Source: Rhodocyclales bacterium (GTDB taxonomy: Bacteria > Pseudomonadota > Gammaproteobacteria > Burkholderiales > Rhodocyclaceae). From it: a stretch of 64,000 nt of DNA. Both the position numbers and the translations under genes were made by a program. Below the pieces are notes generated by a model, which saw only the letters and a program-made list of their open reading frames with translations, ran no database searches and was not told where the DNA came from. The stretch lies in NCBI GenBank assembly GCA_028292485.1, contig JAQGMG010000043.1:62001-126000 (forward strand), given 5' to 3'. Positions 47,571 through 56,291 of the stretch are shown here, in pieces (the stretch's first letter is position 1; each line of letters begins with the position of its first letter).

Positions 47571-49361
47571 ATGACCATGAAAAGAATCAACGAACTGGAT
47601 CTGAACGACGCGCTGGCGCCCAATCTGCGCCGCATGCGTGCAATGCTCGATCGCACCTTTGGCCTGACAGAGTTTCGCGAAGGCCAGGAGCGTGTCATCG
47701 AAAGCGTGCTGGCCGGCCATAACACGCTGGCGGTGATGCCGACCGGGGCGGGCAAATCGCTTTGCTATCAGCTCACCGGCCTGCTGATTCCAGGCTTGAC
47801 CGTGGTGGTGTCACCGCTGATTTCACTCATGAAAGACCAGACGGAAAAACTCGTCGAGGTCGGACTTGCGGCCGCACAGCTGAACAGCGCCATCAGCGAG
47901 CGCGAGCAGATATCTGCCTTGCGCGACATCGCCGAAGAACGCGGCGAGTTCATTTTCACGACGCCTGAGCGACTGGCCGATCCCGAATTTCTGGCCGTAC
48001 TCAAACAGCGCTCGGTCAGCATGCTGGTGGTTGATGAAGCGCACTGCATCTCGCAATGGGGCCACGATTTCCGCCCGGCCTTCCTGCAGATAGGCCGGGC
48101 TGTCGAAGCGCTCGGCAATCCGCGTGTGCTGGCCCTTACCGCCACAGCGACTGATCGTGTCATCGACGACATTCGCAAGCAACTATCGCCGCGCGGCATG
48201 AACCTGGTGCGCACCGATCTCTACCGTGAAAACCTGCATTACGATGTCATCCCCGTCACCAATGAACAGGATCGTCTCGAAGCAGCCCGAGGCGTGATCG
48301 ATGAGACGCAAGGCGCCGGTATCCTCTACACCGCCACGGTAAAAGCGGCCACCGATCTGCATCAGGCCTTGCTCGCAAGCGGACTGGATGTGGCGCTGTA
48401 TCACGGTCGCCTGTCAGCTGCCGAGCGCAGCGCGAGCCAGGAGCGCTTCATGAGCGGAGATTGCCGGCTGATGGTTGCCACCAATGCCTTTGGCATGGGC
48501 ATAGACAAACCCGACATTCGCCTCGTCGTGCATTACCAGATGCCCGGCAGCCTCGAGTCCTACTACCAGGAATCGGGGCGGGCCGGCCGCGATGGCGAGC
48601 CGGCGCGCTGCGTACTTCTCTACTGCCTGAGCGACGCACGCATTCATCGCTTCTTCATGGGCGGCCGCTACCCCGATCTGCCAGACCTCGTTCAGGTCTA
48701 TGCCGCCCTGCTCGCGCTCGGCACGCAGGAGGGCGTGAATCAGAAACGCATCGAGCAACAGCTCGAAGGCCGCCTGCGCGTGAGCAAACTGCAGGTGGCA
48801 TTGCGGCTGCTCACCACGCACAAGCTTGTCAGCCATGACGCCAGGGGGCGCTACAAATTGCTGAAAGCGCAGCTCACGCCCGACGATCTGGAGAACCTGC
48901 TCGTCACTTATCGTGAGCGTGCCGAACATGATCAACGCGTGCTGTTGCAGATGGAAGCCTATGCGCAAAGCACTGCATGCCGCTGGCTACCGCTGCTGGC
49001 CTACTTTCATGCCACACCGGACCGCGAGCGTTGCGGTAATTGCGATAACTGCCTGCGTGCCCCTGCGATGGAGCCTGAAGCTTTGCAGACGCCTGTCGTG
49101 GCAACGCCCATCGCAAGCCTGCCTTATGGCCCGGGTGATGCCGTGCGTGTCGCAAAGTACGGCAAGGGCGAAGTCAGTGCCATCGCGGCAGGCATCGTGA
49201 CCGTGAAGTTTGCAGATGGCATGTCGCGCGATTTTCGCAGTGACTATGTGAAGACGGCACGAGCGCGGAAACCTGTTGCGGATACGGGCGAAGGGTCTCC
49301 GGAAAAGGATGTGTCTGGCGGGACCGAACCTGATGATCTGCTCGCCGAGTCGGCGGCCTGA
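47571..49361 (+). CDS. recQ: RecQ-family ATP-dependent DNA helicase
   Basis: 596 residues. Walker A (MPTGAGKSLCYQ), DEAH in VVDEAHCISQWGHDFRP, ATNAFGMGIDKPD (motif V), and QESGRAGRDGEPA (motif VI). A RecQ zinc-binding region follows (CRWLPLLAYF, then CGNCDNC). The C-terminus has no HRDC domain; instead YGPGDAVRVAKYGKGEVSAI and VKFADGMSRDFRSDYV resemble a Tudor-like beta barrel. ATG 47571 or ATG 47577 could be used; both have weak ribosome sites. Adjacent to, but not overlapping, the ligase-associated set. Confidence 0.92.
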   Translation: MTMKRINELDLNDALAPNLRRMRAMLDRTFGLTEFREGQERVIESVLAGHNTLAVMPTGAGKSLCYQLTGLLIPGLTVVVSPLISLMKDQTEKLVEVGLAAAQLNSAISEREQISALRDIAEERGEFIFTTPERLADPEFLAVLKQRSVSMLVVDEAHCISQWGHDFRPAFLQIGRAVEALGNPRVLALTATATDRVIDDIRKQLSPRGMNLVRTDLYRENLHYDVIPVTNEQDRLEAARGVIDETQGAGILYTATVKAATDLHQALLASGLDVALYHGRLSAAERSASQERFMSGDCRLMVATNAFGMGIDKPDIRLVVHYQMPGSLESYYQESGRAGRDGEPARCVLLYCLSDARIHRFFMGGRYPDLPDLVQVYAALLALGTQEGVNQKRIEQQLEGRLRVSKLQVALRLLTTHKLVSHDARGRYKLLKAQLTPDDLENLLVTYRERAEHDQRVLLQMEAYAQSTACRWLPLLAYFHATPDRERCGNCDNCLRAPAMEPEALQTPVVATPIASLPYGPGDAVRVAKYGKGEVSAIAAGIVTVKFADGMSRDFRSDYVKTARARKPVADTGEGSPEKDVSGGTEPDDLLAESAA

Positions 49362-49366
49362 ACACG

Positions 49367-49468
49367 AAGGTTGGGGTGAGCGAAGCGATGCCCAACGCGA
49401 AACGTTGATCCAGCACCGTACGATTTCCGCGACCGATGTTGGGCATCGCTTCGCTCACCCCAACCTAC
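49367..49468. repeat. Intergenic inverted repeat, family B
   Basis: GGTTGGGGTGAGCGAAGCGA and its right-hand inverted copy TCGCTTCGCTCACCCCAACC, joined by the inner GCCCAAC/GTTGGGC pair. It occupies the gap between the convergent recQ and YbhN-type genes, starting five bases after the recQ stop. Long enough to act as a terminator-like structure for both. Confidence 0.85.
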
Positions 49469-49477
49469 CCTCAAAAT

Positions 49478-50467
49478 TTACAGGATGCTTCGTGCCTGTC
49501 TGCGGTCCAGCGCTTCGAGTGTGAAGAATCCCAGCGTGGCGAGCAGTAGCGGTGAAAAGTAGTAGATCGCGCGATATGCGAGGACGCCGGCAAGCACTTT
49601 TGTCTCGGTAAGTTGTGGCGCAAGTATGGCGATCGACACCGCCTCGAGCACGCCGATGCCTCCGGGAATACGCGAGATGATGCCCGCCACGCTCGAGACC
49701 ATGACAACGGCAAGTGTCAATGGATAGCTGATGCACTGTTGCAGCAGGCAGTAGAACACCGCGCCCATCAGCATCCAGTTGCAGCTGGCCAGCACAAGCT
49801 GCAACAGGGCGGTGGAGGTCTTGGGCAGGCACATGCGGCGACCGCGCAGGGTGAAGTTCCTGTCACCGAAAACGAGGGTTGCAGTGAGATAGGCAGCCAC
49901 GGTAGAGATCAACGCCCAGCCAATGAGCGGCAGGGTCGTCGGGCTCACATCCCATGCGGCAGGCAGGCGCACCATGTCGGCTGCGAAAAGCACGCCGGCC
50001 ACGATGGCATAGCCCAGCCAGTTGATGCCTACGCTGATACCGATGATGCGCGCCACGTCGGCCGCCTTGACGCCCTGTTGCTGATACAGGCGCAGGCGCA
50101 TGCCCGCTGCGCCGACGATGGAGCCGAGCGTCAGGTTGAATGCATAGCTGATGGCGGTGATGAGCATGACGCGCCAGGTCGGTAATGCATAGCCCGTGTA
50201 GTGACGACCGAACAGATCGAAACAGCTGTACAGCAGGAAGCTGCCCAGAGTGAGCGTGGCGGCAACGGCAATCTGGGGAGCTGCATAGCTGCGCAATGCG
50301 TTGAGCACGGCGTGCCAGTCCACGTGGCGTGCATAGGAAACCACCATGACGGCGGCCGCAGCGAGCAGGACAACGGTGAGCCATTTTCCGAGCTGGACCC
50401 AGTTGATGCGATTCTTCATGTCGGATGGAAGCACGGTAGGCAAGGTCAGTTCTCGCAGGTTCATCAC
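49478..50467 (-). CDS. ybhN: YbhN/UPF0104-family integral membrane protein
   Basis: 329 residues with about eight spans, for example WLTVVLLAAAAVMVVSYA, IAVAATLTLGSFLLYSCF, INWLGYAIVAGVLFAADM and LAVVMVSSVAGIISRIPGGI. The last is the family signature (SRIPGGIGVLEA). Related to the flippase-like domain of lysylphosphatidylglycerol synthases, but without the synthase domain. It overlaps the clsB gene by four bases. The gene order (YbhP, YbhO, YbhN) is as in E. coli, so a phospholipid role is likely; the substrate is not known. Confidence 0.85.
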   Translation of the reverse strand: MMNLRELTLPTVLPSDMKNRINWVQLGKWLTVVLLAAAAVMVVSYARHVDWHAVLNALRSYAAPQIAVAATLTLGSFLLYSCFDLFGRHYTGYALPTWRVMLITAISYAFNLTLGSIVGAAGMRLRLYQQQGVKAADVARIIGISVGINWLGYAIVAGVLFAADMVRLPAAWDVSPTTLPLIGWALISTVAAYLTATLVFGDRNFTLRGRRMCLPKTSTALLQLVLASCNWMLMGAVFYCLLQQCISYPLTLAVVMVSSVAGIISRIPGGIGVLEAVSIAILAPQLTETKVLAGVLAYRAIYYFSPLLLATLGFFTLEALDRRQARSIL

Positions 50468-51795
50468 GCGTGCAACTCCTGAGCACGTCCTTCGTTGATC
50501 GGCGTCGCCGGCATGCGTTCGGCATGGCCGTCGCCATCCGTGTCGTGCTTTTCTGGCGCCTTGTCGCCCTGCTCCGCTTGCGTATCGGTCCTGGAGCCGA
50601 CTGTTTTCATGTGCGGGACGTGAAATGGTATCCAGCCCAGCAGCATCGGATAACGGCGCATGAAGTGAAACGCCAGAAAGCTCATGAAGGCCTGCCAGTT
50701 CGTGCGTGTAATGTGTTCAGGCTTGAATTGCTTGCAATGGTTTTGCAACAGCACATCGAGACGCTCGCGCAGGTAACGGTTGAATGGCCGGTCGAGAATG
50801 AAGACGTTCGATTCGAGATTGAAGGAAAGACTCAGCGGATCCAGATTGCTGGAACCCACCGTCGACCATTTCGAGTCGACGATTGCCACCTTGCCGTGCA
50901 AAGGACGCTCGCAGTACTCATGAATCTCGACGCCGGCTTTGAGCAGGTAGGAGAACAACATGCGCGGTGCCCATTTGGCCATCGCCATGTCGGGCTGGCC
51001 TTGCAGGATCAGCACGACACGCACACCACGGCGCGCAGCAAGGCGCAGCTCGCGCAACAGGCGAAAGCCCGGAAAGAAATAGGCATTGGCAATCACCACT
51101 TCGTGGCGGGCAGTGCGAATCGCTTCACGATAGTGCTGCTCGATGTCGGTCGGATGCCGGTCGTTGTCGCGTGTCACGAACAGGACCGAGCAACTGCTGT
51201 CCTGCGGCATCGGTTGTTTGCGCAGCCAGCGGCGCTGACGCCTGACTGGCTTGCCACCCAGCGCTGACTCCATGAACAGGCGGATATCCTCGACGACCGG
51301 GCCCTGTATCTCGACGGCATAATCCTGCTTCGCTTCCGGGCCGAATTCGGCCACATGGTCGTGCGAGAAATTGATGCCGCCGACAAACGCACGCTCACGA
51401 TCCACCACAACCAGTTTGCGATGCAGGCGGCGGAACAGGTTGGTGCGCATGCCGAGCAGCCGGGGCTGAGGGTCGAAGATGTGCACCGTGACGCCGGCGT
51501 CGGTCATGGCGCCGATGAATTCGCTGGTGAGATCCGGCGAGCCGTAACCATCGACGGTCAGCTCGACACGCACGCCACGTTTGGCCGCATCGATTACCGC
51601 GGCGTGGAGCTCGTTGCCGATCTTGTCCTGGAACAGGATGAAGGTTTCGATCAGTACCTCGCGCTTCGCGCCGCGAATGGCTTCGAAGACACGCGGGAAA
51701 TACTCCTCGCCATTTTCCAGCAGGCGAAGATCGTGGCCGGGCTTCCAGCCCCTCGCCTGCTCGCCCTGCCATGCTTCCTGAGCCGGAGGACTCAT
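50464..51795 (-). CDS. clsB: Cardiolipin synthase B-type protein
   Basis: 443 residues from ATG 51795. Two HKD motifs: HRKLVVVDRERAFVGGINF and HGKVAIVDSKWSTVGSSNLD. No N-terminal membrane span, as in ClsB (YbhO), unlike the protein at 39137-40417. A C-terminal hydrophobic-plus-basic region (FLAFHFMRRYPMLLGWIPF) may associate with the membrane. ATGA overlaps connect it to the upstream YbhP-type gene and the downstream YbhN-type gene. Confidence 0.88.
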   Translation of the reverse strand: MSPPAQEAWQGEQARGWKPGHDLRLLENGEEYFPRVFEAIRGAKREVLIETFILFQDKIGNELHAAVIDAAKRGVRVELTVDGYGSPDLTSEFIGAMTDAGVTVHIFDPQPRLLGMRTNLFRRLHRKLVVVDRERAFVGGINFSHDHVAEFGPEAKQDYAVEIQGPVVEDIRLFMESALGGKPVRRQRRWLRKQPMPQDSSCSVLFVTRDNDRHPTDIEQHYREAIRTARHEVVIANAYFFPGFRLLRELRLAARRGVRVVLILQGQPDMAMAKWAPRMLFSYLLKAGVEIHEYCERPLHGKVAIVDSKWSTVGSSNLDPLSLSFNLESNVFILDRPFNRYLRERLDVLLQNHCKQFKPEHITRTNWQAFMSFLAFHFMRRYPMLLGWIPFHVPHMKTVGSRTDTQAEQGDKAPEKHDTDGDGHAERMPATPINEGRAQELHA

Positions 51796-52607
51796 ATCGC
51801 CACCTCGGTCATCAGCGCTGCGTGATCTGACAGGTGTGACCATGGCCGGCGCGCCAATACCTTGGCATTGGTGACGGTGACGTTGCGCGTATATATCCGG
51901 TCAAGGCGCAGCCGTGGCCAGCGTGCCGGAAACGTCCGCGCCGGTTTGCCATGCAGACCGGCAAAAACCTCCTGCAGCTTGAAGCGATGGGTGATGAGTT
52001 CGTGACCGCTCATGCGCCAATCGTTGAAATCGCCGGCAATGATCAGCGGTGCCGTAGCGGGCACTTTCAGTTCGATCAGGCGCTCGAGCAGCAGCAATTG
52101 CTGGTGGCGATGATTTTCGCGCAAGCCCAGGTGAGCACATATGACATGCAGATGTTCTATCTTGCCCGGCACTTCCACCACGCAGTGCAGCAATCCGCGT
52201 TTCTCGTGCGTGTTCATCGACACATCGCGATTTTCAAAATGCAGGATCGGGAATTTCGACAGCACGGCGTTGCCATGGTGACCATGTGGATACACCGCGT
52301 TCTTGCCATAGGCAAAATCCGTCCAGATCGAATCGGCAAGAAATTCGTATTGCGGCCGCTCCGGCCAGTTGGCAAAACGCACGGAATGCTTTTCGTGACT
52401 GCCCAGCACCTCCTGCAGAAACACGACGTCGACGTGTTCGGCACGTACCGCGTCGCGCAGCTCCGGCAGGATGAATTTGCGATTGAACACCGTGAAGCCC
52501 TTGTGGACGTTTACGGTCAGTATCTTGAGTGACAAGGATGTCACTGCTGCGATGTTTGGCTTCCCGCTTCGAGAGCCGATTTTTTCTAGTGTTGCTTGCA
52601 TCGTCAT
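51792..52607 (-). CDS. ybhP: Endonuclease/exonuclease/phosphatase-family protein (YbhP-like)
   Basis: 271 residues. EEP-fold landmarks: LTVNVHKGF (metal Asn), VVFLQEVLG (metal Glu), GDFNDWRMS (catalytic Asp/Asn), and SDHAALMTE (Asp-His at the C-terminus). Encoded first in the YbhP-ClsB-YbhN unit, overlapping clsB by four bases. The phospholipid context suggests a phosphodiesterase acting on lipid-related compounds, but a nuclease activity cannot be excluded. Confidence 0.85.
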   Translation of the reverse strand: MTMQATLEKIGSRSGKPNIAAVTSLSLKILTVNVHKGFTVFNRKFILPELRDAVRAEHVDVVFLQEVLGSHEKHSVRFANWPERPQYEFLADSIWTDFAYGKNAVYPHGHHGNAVLSKFPILHFENRDVSMNTHEKRGLLHCVVEVPGKIEHLHVICAHLGLRENHRHQQLLLLERLIELKVPATAPLIIAGDFNDWRMSGHELITHRFKLQEVFAGLHGKPARTFPARWPRLRLDRIYTRNVTVTNAKVLARRPWSHLSDHAALMTEVAI

Positions 52608-52832
52608 TCCGTTGTGTCAGGGCAAAACAAAGGCTACGCAAGAAGTAATGGCATTCATCAAGTCGATTCGAGCAATAAGCGCTCCCGCTGTCGTGTTGCG
52701 CGTCGAATGGCCTTCCTGGCTCGCCAGGCATGAATCGGGCATGGGTCGGGCATGACCATTGCGGGATGCCACGGGCACGCTACCCGGCGGCTTCAATTTG
52801 AAACCATCTTGAAAACCTGGCAGGAGAAAATC

Positions 52833-53303
52833 ATGGATAAGGCAAAAATTCCCGTAGCCCAACGCGCCGCATTGGCCTTGTTGCTGGACGACCATCGCGA
52901 AGTGAAGAAACTGTTCGGCGAATTCGAGAAGAGCAAGGACGACGCTGCCAAATTTTCAATCTCGGAAAAGACATGTCAGATGCTCAGCGTGCACGCACAG
53001 ATCGAGGAAGAAATCTTTTACCCCGCCCTGCGCGGCGTAAGCGACAAGATCGATGACATGCTCAACGAAGCGGCCGTCGAGCATCAGGTTGCCAAAGACC
53101 TGATTGCAAAACTGGAAGCAGTCGATGAAGGCGACGCGATGCTCGAAGCCGAATACAAGGTGCTGACCGAGTATGTCGGTCACCACGTGGAAGAGGAAGA
53201 AACCGAGTTGTTCGTTCAGGTCATCAAGGCCGGCATCGATCTCAAGGATGTGGCCGAACAGCTCAAGGAAAGAAAGTCGGAACTGCTGATGGCCGAGGCC
53301 TGA
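52833..53303 (+). CDS. Hemerythrin-like HHE-domain protein
   Basis: 156 residues from ATG 52833 (CAGGAGAAAA upstream). Four-helix diiron protein; the likely ligands are His21, His54 and Glu58 (HAQIE), His84, and His118 with Glu122 (HVEEE). Such proteins bind O2 or NO or store iron. Soluble, without signal peptide. Stand-alone gene, preceded by a divergent gene and followed by a family A repeat. Confidence 0.88.
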   Translation: MDKAKIPVAQRAALALLLDDHREVKKLFGEFEKSKDDAAKFSISEKTCQMLSVHAQIEEEIFYPALRGVSDKIDDMLNEAAVEHQVAKDLIAKLEAVDEGDAMLEAEYKVLTEYVGHHVEEEETELFVQVIKAGIDLKDVAEQLKERKSELLMAEA

Positions 53304-53338
53304 GCGCGTTAGCGTTGGTTGCTAGTGGCTTCTATTTC

Positions 53339-53417
53339 GTCATTCCCGCGAAAGCGGGAATCCACTTCTACGTCAGACTTGTGCCACCAAGTGGATTCCC
53401 GCTTTCGCGGGAATGAC
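53339..53417. repeat. REP-like inverted repeat, family A
   Basis: Intact copy with 29-base arms around a 21-base spacer whose sequence (CTTGTGCCACC end) resembles that of the leuD-leuB copy, suggesting common descent. It lies between the convergent hemerythrin and CheY-type genes. Confidence 0.9.
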
Positions 53418-53465
53418 GATTACGAGTTGGAGAGCAGTAAGTGAATATGCATCCGGCTTCTGCCG

Positions 53466-53819
53466 CTAGGCCAGCTCGCAAACCGCCTGCAACGTAGCGA
53501 ATTCGATTGGCTTGCCCAGCAGATCGTCGAACCCTGCCTCGAGCGCGGCCCGCTTGTCCTCGGGACGACTGCGGCCCGATACGGCCAGCAGTCTTATGTC
53601 CTTGAGTGCCGCATCGCGCTTGCAGGCGCGCGCAAATTCCAGGCCATCACCCGGCAAACCGAGATCGCATAGCACCAGCTGTGGCTTCCACGAACTTGCC
53701 AGACTCAATCCCTGCGAAACGTCATGGGCGATCGCTGATTCGTATCCGAGGATTTCGATGAGCTGCGCGAAGATCTCGGCCACGTCCTGGTTATCTTCAA
53801 CGATCAGTATGCGTTTCAT
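53466..53819 (-). CDS. CheY-like response regulator
   Basis: 117 residues, a lone receiver domain from ATG 53819. Acidic pocket Glu8-Asp9, phospho-acceptor Asp52 (LVLCDLGLPGDG), and Lys in LLGKPIEF. Forty-eight bases downstream of the hybrid kinase gene on the same strand, so probably the third gene of the KaiC-like/kinase operon and a possible phosphate acceptor for that kinase. Confidence 0.88.
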   Translation of the reverse strand: MKRILIVEDNQDVAEIFAQLIEILGYESAIAHDVSQGLSLASSWKPQLVLCDLGLPGDGLEFARACKRDAALKDIRLLAVSGRSRPEDKRAALEAGFDDLLGKPIEFATLQAVCELA

Positions 53820-53867
53820 GCGTTTTGCGTATTCGTAGAATTGCAAATAAGTGACAGATCGAGCAGC

Positions 53868-56291
53868 TCAGTGTGCTCGACCGGCTGTCGTGGTTGTACT
53901 CAAGATGCCTGACAGCGCTTCGAGCCGATAGGGTTTGCGTAGCAGCGGCAGGTTCTGCGCCCTGGCAGCAGCAACTGCATCACCGTCGTAGCCGGTGGTC
54001 AGGATGATGGGGATATCGGGCCTGCGTCGGCGGATCTCACATGCGAGCTCCGCCCCGTTCATGCCGCCAGGCATCATCACATCGGTAAATACGACATCGA
54101 TATGGCGGTCATTGGCTAGCGCACCGAGCGCTGCCGCTGCGTTGGAAACGCGTGTTGCTTCATAGCCAAGCTGGGCGAGCATTTCTGCCGTCAATGCTGC
54201 TACTTCGTCATCGTCTTCAACCAGCAATACGGACCAGCGTGCCTGCACCAGCTCCTGCATGAGATTTTCCGTAATATCGGGAATCGCTTCGATACCTTGC
54301 TGGTAAGGCCTGGTCGAACGCGGCAGAAGCAGGCTCACCGTGGTGCCCTGCTGCGGGTGACTTTCCACGCGCACATCACCGCCCGATTGCTGTGCGAAGC
54401 CGTAGACCTGCGGCAGCCCCAGGCCCGAGCCCTTGCCAACTTCCTTGGTCGTGTAAAAAGGCTCGAAGATACGTTGCAGGGTCGACGTGTCCATGCCGAC
54501 GCCCGTGTCGGTAAACGACAAACACACAAAGCCCGGCTCGATACTGCCACTCTCACCACCCGCCTCGTTGCTCGCCCTGATGGTCAACGTGCCTCCACGC
54601 GGCATGGCGTCGCGCGCGTTGACTGCAATGTTGATAATGGCCAGTTCCAGTTGCGTCGGGTCCACTTCCACGGTCCATAGCGCCTCGTCGAAGTACGCCT
54701 CGACACGGATGTCGCCACGCAGCGACCGGTCGAGCAGTTCTCGCATCGCGGCGAGTTGCGCCTCGATCCTGATCTGTTCCGGTTTGAGCGTCTGTTTGCG
54801 CGAAAAAGCGAGGAGCTGTCGCGTCAATTCGCTGGCACGGTCTGCCGCGCGACGCATGCCTTCGAGAATCCGCGTGCGCGCAGGCTGGCCATCGCCGAGG
54901 CGGATGATTTCCAGACCACCACTGATGACCTGGATGAGATTGTTGAAGTCGTGCGCAAGGCCGCCGGTGAGCTGGCCGACCGCCTCCATTTTCTGGCTCT
55001 GGCGCAGGGCCTCTTCGACGCGTTGACGCTCGGCCATGGAGGCCTCCAGCGCCAGTGTGCGATGCGCAACGAGTTGTGAAAGCGCTTCGCTGTCGCGCGT
55101 AAGAATTTCCCGCGCTTCGACGATGTCCTGGATATCGGTGCAGGTCCCGAACCACGAAATGATCGTGCCGCGATCGTCGCGGATTGGAATGCCGCGTACC
55201 TTGAACCAGTGATAGACGCCGTCGCGGCGGCGGACGCGAAACTCTATGTCATACGGATGCAACTGCGCCAGAGCGCCCATCCAGTGCTGCAAGGTTCGCT
55301 CACGGTCGTCGGCATGGACGGCTACGTCCAGCCAGTTCAGGTCAAGCTGTTCCTCGCGCCCCCTCCCCGTGAAATCCGTCCACTGCCCGCTCAGATAATT
55401 GCAGCGCCCGTCGGGCAGACAGGTCCATACGAGTTGCGGCAGTGTCTCCGTGAGCGTCCGGTAGCGCTCTTCACTGGCTTGCAAGGCACTTTCGGAAAGC
55501 CTGCGCTCTGTCGTATCGAGTGCCACGCCAAGCAATGTGACGTCGCCATTCGGTGCGACCAGGGTACGCCCGCGCACCTCGACATGATGCAGGGAGCTGT
55601 CGGGCCATATCACGCGGTATTCCGTGCGGTAATCGCCGTGTCCCGCGACTGCCGCGCTCGTTGCCGCGACGACGTGTTCCACGTCTTCCGGGTGTATCGA
55701 GGCCAGCAATTGCGCACGGCTCAATGGCTCATCTGCAGTGCGTCCGAAAGCAGCCTTGAAGGTCGGCGAGCAATGCAGGACATCGTTTGCAACGTCGAGT
55801 TGCCAGGAACCGAGTTGCCCGGCTTCGAGCGCAAAACGCAGGCGTGTTTCGCTTTCGCGAATGGCCAGCTGGTCGTCGCGCGCCTTGTACTGGCGCAAGC
55901 GGCTGCGCACCGCACTACGCGCAACGGAAATGAAGGTTGTCGGATGAAACGGCCGCTCAAGAAAGGTTGCATTGCCAAGTGTCTCGGTCAGGCGCTGCGC
56001 AACCGGATTGCGCTCAACGCCGCCGCCGCGTGTAGTCAGCACCAGAAACGGCAAGTCCGACCAGAACGGCTGCCGACCGATCCATTCGTACAGCGGCTTG
56101 AGATTGATATTGGCAAGCGCATCTTCCGTCACGACCGCGAACGCCACGCCGCGATCCAGCTCTTCGACCAGACACAGAACGTCGTGACAGATCATCGAGG
56201 CAATATTTGCTTCTTTCAGTATCTGCGCAGCAATCGGCGCATCGCGCCCCATCGAGGCAAATACCAGTGCCCGTTCCGAATCGGTGTTCAT
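53868..56291 (-). CDS. Hybrid sensor histidine kinase (pseudo-receiver, two PAS, HisKA, HATPase, receiver)
   Basis: 807 residues, cytoplasmic. Residues 1-125 look like a receiver that has lost its acidic phospho-acceptor. PAS domains are about 148-265 and 275-395 (QWTDFTGRGREEQLDLNWLD). HisKA follows with the phospho-histidine in GGLAHDFNNLIQVI (His447), then the ATPase domain (INIAVNARDAM, DTGVGM, GKGSGLGLPQV). The C-terminal receiver has Asp737 (VVFTDVMMPGGMNG). This architecture with a KaiC-like ATPase in front is a signalling unit. Its start overlaps the KaiC-like gene stop by four bases (ATGA), so the two are made together. Confidence 0.9.
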   Translation of the reverse strand: MNTDSERALVFASMGRDAPIAAQILKEANIASMICHDVLCLVEELDRGVAFAVVTEDALANINLKPLYEWIGRQPFWSDLPFLVLTTRGGGVERNPVAQRLTETLGNATFLERPFHPTTFISVARSAVRSRLRQYKARDDQLAIRESETRLRFALEAGQLGSWQLDVANDVLHCSPTFKAAFGRTADEPLSRAQLLASIHPEDVEHVVAATSAAVAGHGDYRTEYRVIWPDSSLHHVEVRGRTLVAPNGDVTLLGVALDTTERRLSESALQASEERYRTLTETLPQLVWTCLPDGRCNYLSGQWTDFTGRGREEQLDLNWLDVAVHADDRERTLQHWMGALAQLHPYDIEFRVRRRDGVYHWFKVRGIPIRDDRGTIISWFGTCTDIQDIVEAREILTRDSEALSQLVAHRTLALEASMAERQRVEEALRQSQKMEAVGQLTGGLAHDFNNLIQVISGGLEIIRLGDGQPARTRILEGMRRAADRASELTRQLLAFSRKQTLKPEQIRIEAQLAAMRELLDRSLRGDIRVEAYFDEALWTVEVDPTQLELAIINIAVNARDAMPRGGTLTIRASNEAGGESGSIEPGFVCLSFTDTGVGMDTSTLQRIFEPFYTTKEVGKGSGLGLPQVYGFAQQSGGDVRVESHPQQGTTVSLLLPRSTRPYQQGIEAIPDITENLMQELVQARWSVLLVEDDDEVAALTAEMLAQLGYEATRVSNAAAALGALANDRHIDVVFTDVMMPGGMNGAELACEIRRRRPDIPIILTTGYDGDAVAAARAQNLPLLRKPYRLEALSGILSTTTTAGRAH

